A stretch of DNA of 64,000 nucleotides from Hetaerina americana (Eukaryota; Arthropoda; Insecta; Odonata; Calopterygidae): contig JAKTNV010000024.1 in the NCBI GenBank assembly GCA_022747635.1, positions 3,286,001 through 3,350,000 on the forward strand, given 5' to 3'. Below the pieces are notes generated by a model. The model searched no databases. It worked only from the letters and a program-made list of their open reading frames with translations, and was not told where the DNA came from. The translations under genes and the position numbers were made by a program. The first letter of the stretch is position 1; each line of letters opens with the position of its first letter. Positions 59,901 to 64,000 of this stretch are shown here, in pieces.

Positions 59901-61929
59901 TCTCTGCCTTTCTGGAGCTAGCTAAAATACTTTCCGCCGGTCGAGTCTATGCTTCTTAAGCGGTGAATATTCGCGTTTCATTTCCTGCTTCGTTGGTGTG
60001 ATTCGAATGAGTCACCTGAAGTTGTCTCTGTTCTAGTGTCTATATGGTTCATAGGGCTGAGGCTTAGGTGTTTGTGGATGTGGATCGGGGTTGACCACAT
60101 ATCTGTAAATACTGTTAAAATAACTACAAATTGCTTAACTTTAATATATTCGATCTATTTAAGATTTAGTACTCTGAATGTGTATCTATCATAAAAATAA
60201 GTAACCTAAATTTGAAATATAACAACAAAGTTCCTAGCCCTTGTAACCATAGGTGTAGTATAAAAGGTATCATCAAAATTATAACATCAAAACAAAATCA
60301 AAATAACCCGAAAACCGCCGAAAGAGCGTGTGGCAAGCTCAATATATCTTAGGATACAAGCCATAATACAATTATTGTGGGATTTGATCTACAAGGGGAT
60401 AGATTTATTAATTTGATAGTTTTGCTTTCTTTGTTTTATGAAGGGGAATTATGCACGGACAAATTAATTCTCCACTTAACATCTTTTATTTCTATCTTTA
60501 TAATTATCGGAACTTATCTAACCTGCCGATCTTGTACTTAAATACTTAAACAGTTTCAACGGTATTACTCGTAAAATCTCATAAATGTTACTATTTTAAG
60601 ATGTTTAATGGATTTTGTCATTATGAATTCGTTATCGTCTACCATCCACGCGTATAGTATGTAGTGATTGTTCGGTTATTTGTCTTTTTATGCAGTTTTT
60701 TTGATGGTTTGTGCAGGTTGTATTTTGTTTTCCCTTTGATAGAAATGATGAAGCACAAAAAAAAATAGAAAAACTCCAGAGCATCCGAAAATGAAATATA
60801 ATGATTACAATTCCGACTTCAGGTTCCTTCTTTCTAATTTCCTCCAATTAAATCTCACTTGCACTTTTACATCCGTATTTCCTGAAGAAATATTCGTGGC
60901 TATTTTTCTTGGCCAGCACATGCCTGAATGAGGTAAACGTGTAAAAAATATTAATTACTATCTATTTTAAATGTTGACATAGAATTCCTATCGATTGTCT
61001 GACTAATAGTTATTGAGAGAGGGGAAACCAGTCCCATTCAGCCGATGCATGTAGTGTAATATGTTGTAGTTGTAATATCCGGTGATACTCCTTTCTCTTT
61101 TGTGCCTGCAGTAAGGGTGTTTTACACTTTAATTGTGTCCTTTTGGATGGCTTACTCAAGGATAATCAATTCTTTTGGAGAACAATGGAGGTCAAGAAAC
61201 TCATGTGTTACGGAGGACTCAGTAGTAGAAGAATGGCCCAAATAGCAAGTTCAGTTCAAAATATTTTCGTTTTCATCTATTGGAGCGCTGAATCTTCTGC
61301 TACAAATCGTTTTGGAGAACTTGGAATAGTTGTGATTGAAGTGAGCAGATAGTTCATCAATTGATAATTGAAATAGTTTACCCTCAATTTATTGCAAGTT
61401 CTTGATGCATAATTTTCTATTTCCAAATAATTTTATGTTAGTCGTATGGTAGATTTATCATTGGACAACTCAATTCTGCTGGATTCCTACTATTAAATTT
61501 TACCAAATGTAGTATTTTAAACGGAGATATATGCCATATTTAATTTTTCAAATTAATCTTTTAAGTTTGTCAACAACTATTACTTACATGGTTTTTAAAT
61601 TCCTCGGTGAGGCTGTTCTTTTTTCAGGAGGTCAAAACTTTATCAATGCTAGATATACTTTGTACATATAATTTTCTGAATGTTAACCGCTAGTGTTATA
61701 CATAGAGTCAAAGTAAACTGTATGGCTTGCACTTTCTCATAAATGATAAAAATATTGATAAATATATATATTAATAAACTTTCGGAGTATGCACTACTCT
61801 CATATCGTATATGTGCTTTGATGTGCATTTAACAAGTGTCCGACGTACAACAGGCGCGGTCCCTACCTAAAACCTTTTGCAAAATTGCAATCCTGCGCAG
61901 ATAAACGCATCGTAGTATCTCACTTTCAC
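59901..61929. other. no gene seen
   Basis: AT-rich interval; ORF 61143-61352 has no motif. Confidence 0.4.
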
Positions 61930-62620
61930 TGAAAAATCTCCTCCGTAATTACCACCTCGTCCTTCTTACCCCCTACTGTTGGCATCCTGGTCTTCCTTTT
62001 TTTACCCACTACTACTCATCATCCTCTCTTTATCTCTCGTTCTTTCATTCACGCAGCCATTCTCTTCTCCCATTACTCTGTGATTACTCCTTTCCGTTTG
62101 GCACGCTGGCCCATCAGTTACTCACTCACTCGCCCTACTCATCCCATTTCCATTCCAATAACCTCCTACCCGCCCTCCTCCGGCCCTCTCCTCTGTAACC
62201 TCGCTCGACTACCTCATTAACCCCTGAAGCCTACTCCCTTCCTTTTCCCTCTCACCAGTCCACCTCCTCCTCTCGCAGTCTCCACTAGCCTCCCGTTTCT
62301 CACGCCACCTGATTTTTTCCATTCCCTCACTCCCTCTTCTCACCTGATCTCGGCTCAATCTCCGCTCCCCCATCCCACTCTTGCCCTTTAGCCCTTCCCC
62401 GCTGGTGGTTCGTCACGCGACGGTATATGCGTTTTCCCAACCCTCGCTCGTTGGTCGTTTTAACACCCCTACAAATCCTCACGTCGTCCCTCCTCCTCCC
62501 TTCCGACCTTCCCTCTCCTTTCCCACTTACCTTCACCCTCTCCTCTCACTCCTACCTTCATCCTCTCCACCTGCAAAACTCTGACTCTTGTCATTAATCC
62601 AAGTGTCACCCACCTCGTTC
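61930..62620. repeat. large pyrimidine-rich (C/T) island
   Basis: C/T-rich on plus (CTCCTACCCGCCCTCCTCC, CTCTCCTCTC). Opposing ORFs 62327-62536 (minus, Arg/Gly/Glu-rich) and 62381-62584 (plus, Pro/Ser-rich) are composition artefacts. Confidence 0.6.
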
Positions 62621-64000
62621 CACACCCCTACCTCAGCAGGAATGGACTTAAACATGAACGACAAGTTACAAATTCTGTCGCGAATCTCGATTCTTTTCGC
62701 CTATTCCCGCCTGCCTGCCTATCGCTTTTCATTTATAAAATTCCACTAACCCTCGTGCGATGCGAATGATATTTTCGTGTTGTACGTGCGCAGCATATTT
62801 GACGGGTTTCTTAGTGGAATTATGCAGAGTATGCGTTGGAATTTTTTTGAGCGTATCAGTCCAGCTCCGATTAAACGATTGCATCAATCAGTCAAATCGT
62901 TTTATTCTGACTGCTCCTGAATCCCATCCACTGCTGCATTTTTCTTAAGCTCTACTGATCCAGCTCTCTCGATTCCGCGGATTTCGTTGTCATTTGCGTG
63001 TAATTCTCTTGCTAATTTCACTTTGCCGCAGGTGTACTCTGGCATGCTGATGATTTATGGTTTTAAACTTTACCGCATCTTTAGCTTCGAAGAGTTCTCT
63101 TATAGATTCTTGTGGTATTATAGCATATTTTGGGGAGTGACAGTAAAATCAAATATGGGGATGGATTTAAAGGAAATTAAAATTCAGTGATAACATTTTT
63201 TTGTTTTAAGCCAACATGAGAACGACAGGTCGAGCAGTTAACGAAAAACATCTAAGCTGTAACGTGTGGTATAATTATTAATTTGCCTTATGATAACTAA
63301 TAATGAGCCTATCTTATATTCGTGGAATTATGATCTCTTCGGTAACATGAATCAGTTGAATGCACATTACCAGTAATTAAGTTATTTACTGATAAGAAAT
63401 AATTTCTTCTAGTTATTGGAGATTTATATAATCGGGCATTTAGTTGTCACATTATCTTACCCTGGGATGTGAATAGTTCCTCGAAAGTTACTGAGTTCAA
63501 AATTATAATTTAGTCATAGCAATTAATCAAGTTTATATAGGAGAAGATTTGTCCTCTGGAAAAATTATCAAGGTTTACTTAATTTTATGTTAGTATTTTC
63601 TAGCCATTCCTTTACTTGTTTCCAAATTTCTCGGTAATTTACCCAGCACATGTTGGATTTAGTCCGTATTAAGTAGCAATCAAAGTATTTACTACATGCT
63701 AAGCTTATTGCCACGTTACGATACACTCTCATGGAAAAAGTCATATAATTATTTCATAAATTTAAATCTCAGTTTGCAGTAAGTCAGCAATTGCTCATAC
63801 GATAGCGAGTTACTTATTTTAGAGATATGTAAACATTTTATTTTTCCTTTGAGATGTTATCAATAGACTCGGAAGCCGATAAATTTGTAGTTCATTTTAT
63901 GACTAAATCTCAACAATAGCCGGTTTTGTTCTCTTTATATTTTTAAATTTGTATGCAATGAGACTTATCAGCTGAGTTACAGATACCTAGGGATTTTCTA
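62621..64000. other. no gene seen
   Basis: AT-rich to the end of the window; no supported gene, repeat or regulatory site. Confidence 0.4.

Noticed and set aside
1..64000. CRISPR array, operon or bacterial gene cluster
   Set aside because: No spaced direct repeats with unique spacers, no dense ORFs and no ribosome-binding sites; all recognisable features are of eukaryotic transposons.

Overview
This is an AT-rich stretch of an animal nuclear genome, most likely from an arthropod and probably an insect. The evidence is several different mariner (DD34D) transposons, two decayed non-LTR retrotransposons, tRNA-derived SINE fragments, MITE-like hairpins and long (TA)n tracts. There are no operons, Shine-Dalgarno sites or dense ORFs. 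I could not identify any host gene with confidence. The window reads as a gene desert or a very long intron filled with transposon debris. All assignments come from reading motifs, not from database searches.

Layout. 0-2 kb: a possible terminal exon (205-393), then a complete-length but dead mariner (735-2028, minus strand). 2-11 kb: mostly featureless, with strand-biased C/T- or A/G-rich islands, a SINE tail (3350-3445), a tRNA-like SINE (about 6405-6590) and a (TA)n tract. 11.0-11.5 kb: a (TA)n tract directly abutting the 3' end of a mariner. 11.5-17.4 kb: nothing recognised apart from (TA)n. 17.4-20.1 kb: a C/T-rich island, then a CpG-rich segment with a 41-bp near-perfect GC palindrome, then a G/A-rich island; this is the most promoter-like part of the window. 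20.8-24.7 kb: a transposon cluster holding a LINE reverse-transcriptase remnant, a deleted mariner, a 1325-bp mariner (D1), a small MITE and a LINE 3' tail. 24.7-46 kb: mostly featureless, with more purine/pyrimidine islands, a foldback SINE (28.9-29.1 kb), a diverged 98-bp duplication and a LINE tail. 46.1-47.7 kb: a gutted LINE (endonuclease fragment plus ORF2 C-terminus). 50.0-50.25 kb: the best SINE copy. 52.8-53.0 kb: a second tRNA-like SINE family. 54.0-54.2 kb: a hairpin MITE. 55.4-57.6 kb: a mariner inserted into another mariner. 58-64 kb: LINE tail, (TA)n and islands.

The most unusual object is mariner D2 (55454-56783), which belongs to the same young family as D1. Its normal 3' end is missing and has been replaced by an inverted copy of about 150 bp of its own 5' end. 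The transposase is therefore C-terminally truncated and the element ends in long, almost identical inverted arms. D1 and D2 also carry opposite-sign length changes (9 and 7 A) in one A-run where the reading frame needs 8. A tRNA-derived SINE family likewise appears in palindromic arrangements at 29 kb and 50 kb.

None of the transposases here is intact, so the elements seem non-autonomous today. D1 and D2 are nevertheless so alike that their family was probably active recently elsewhere in this genome.
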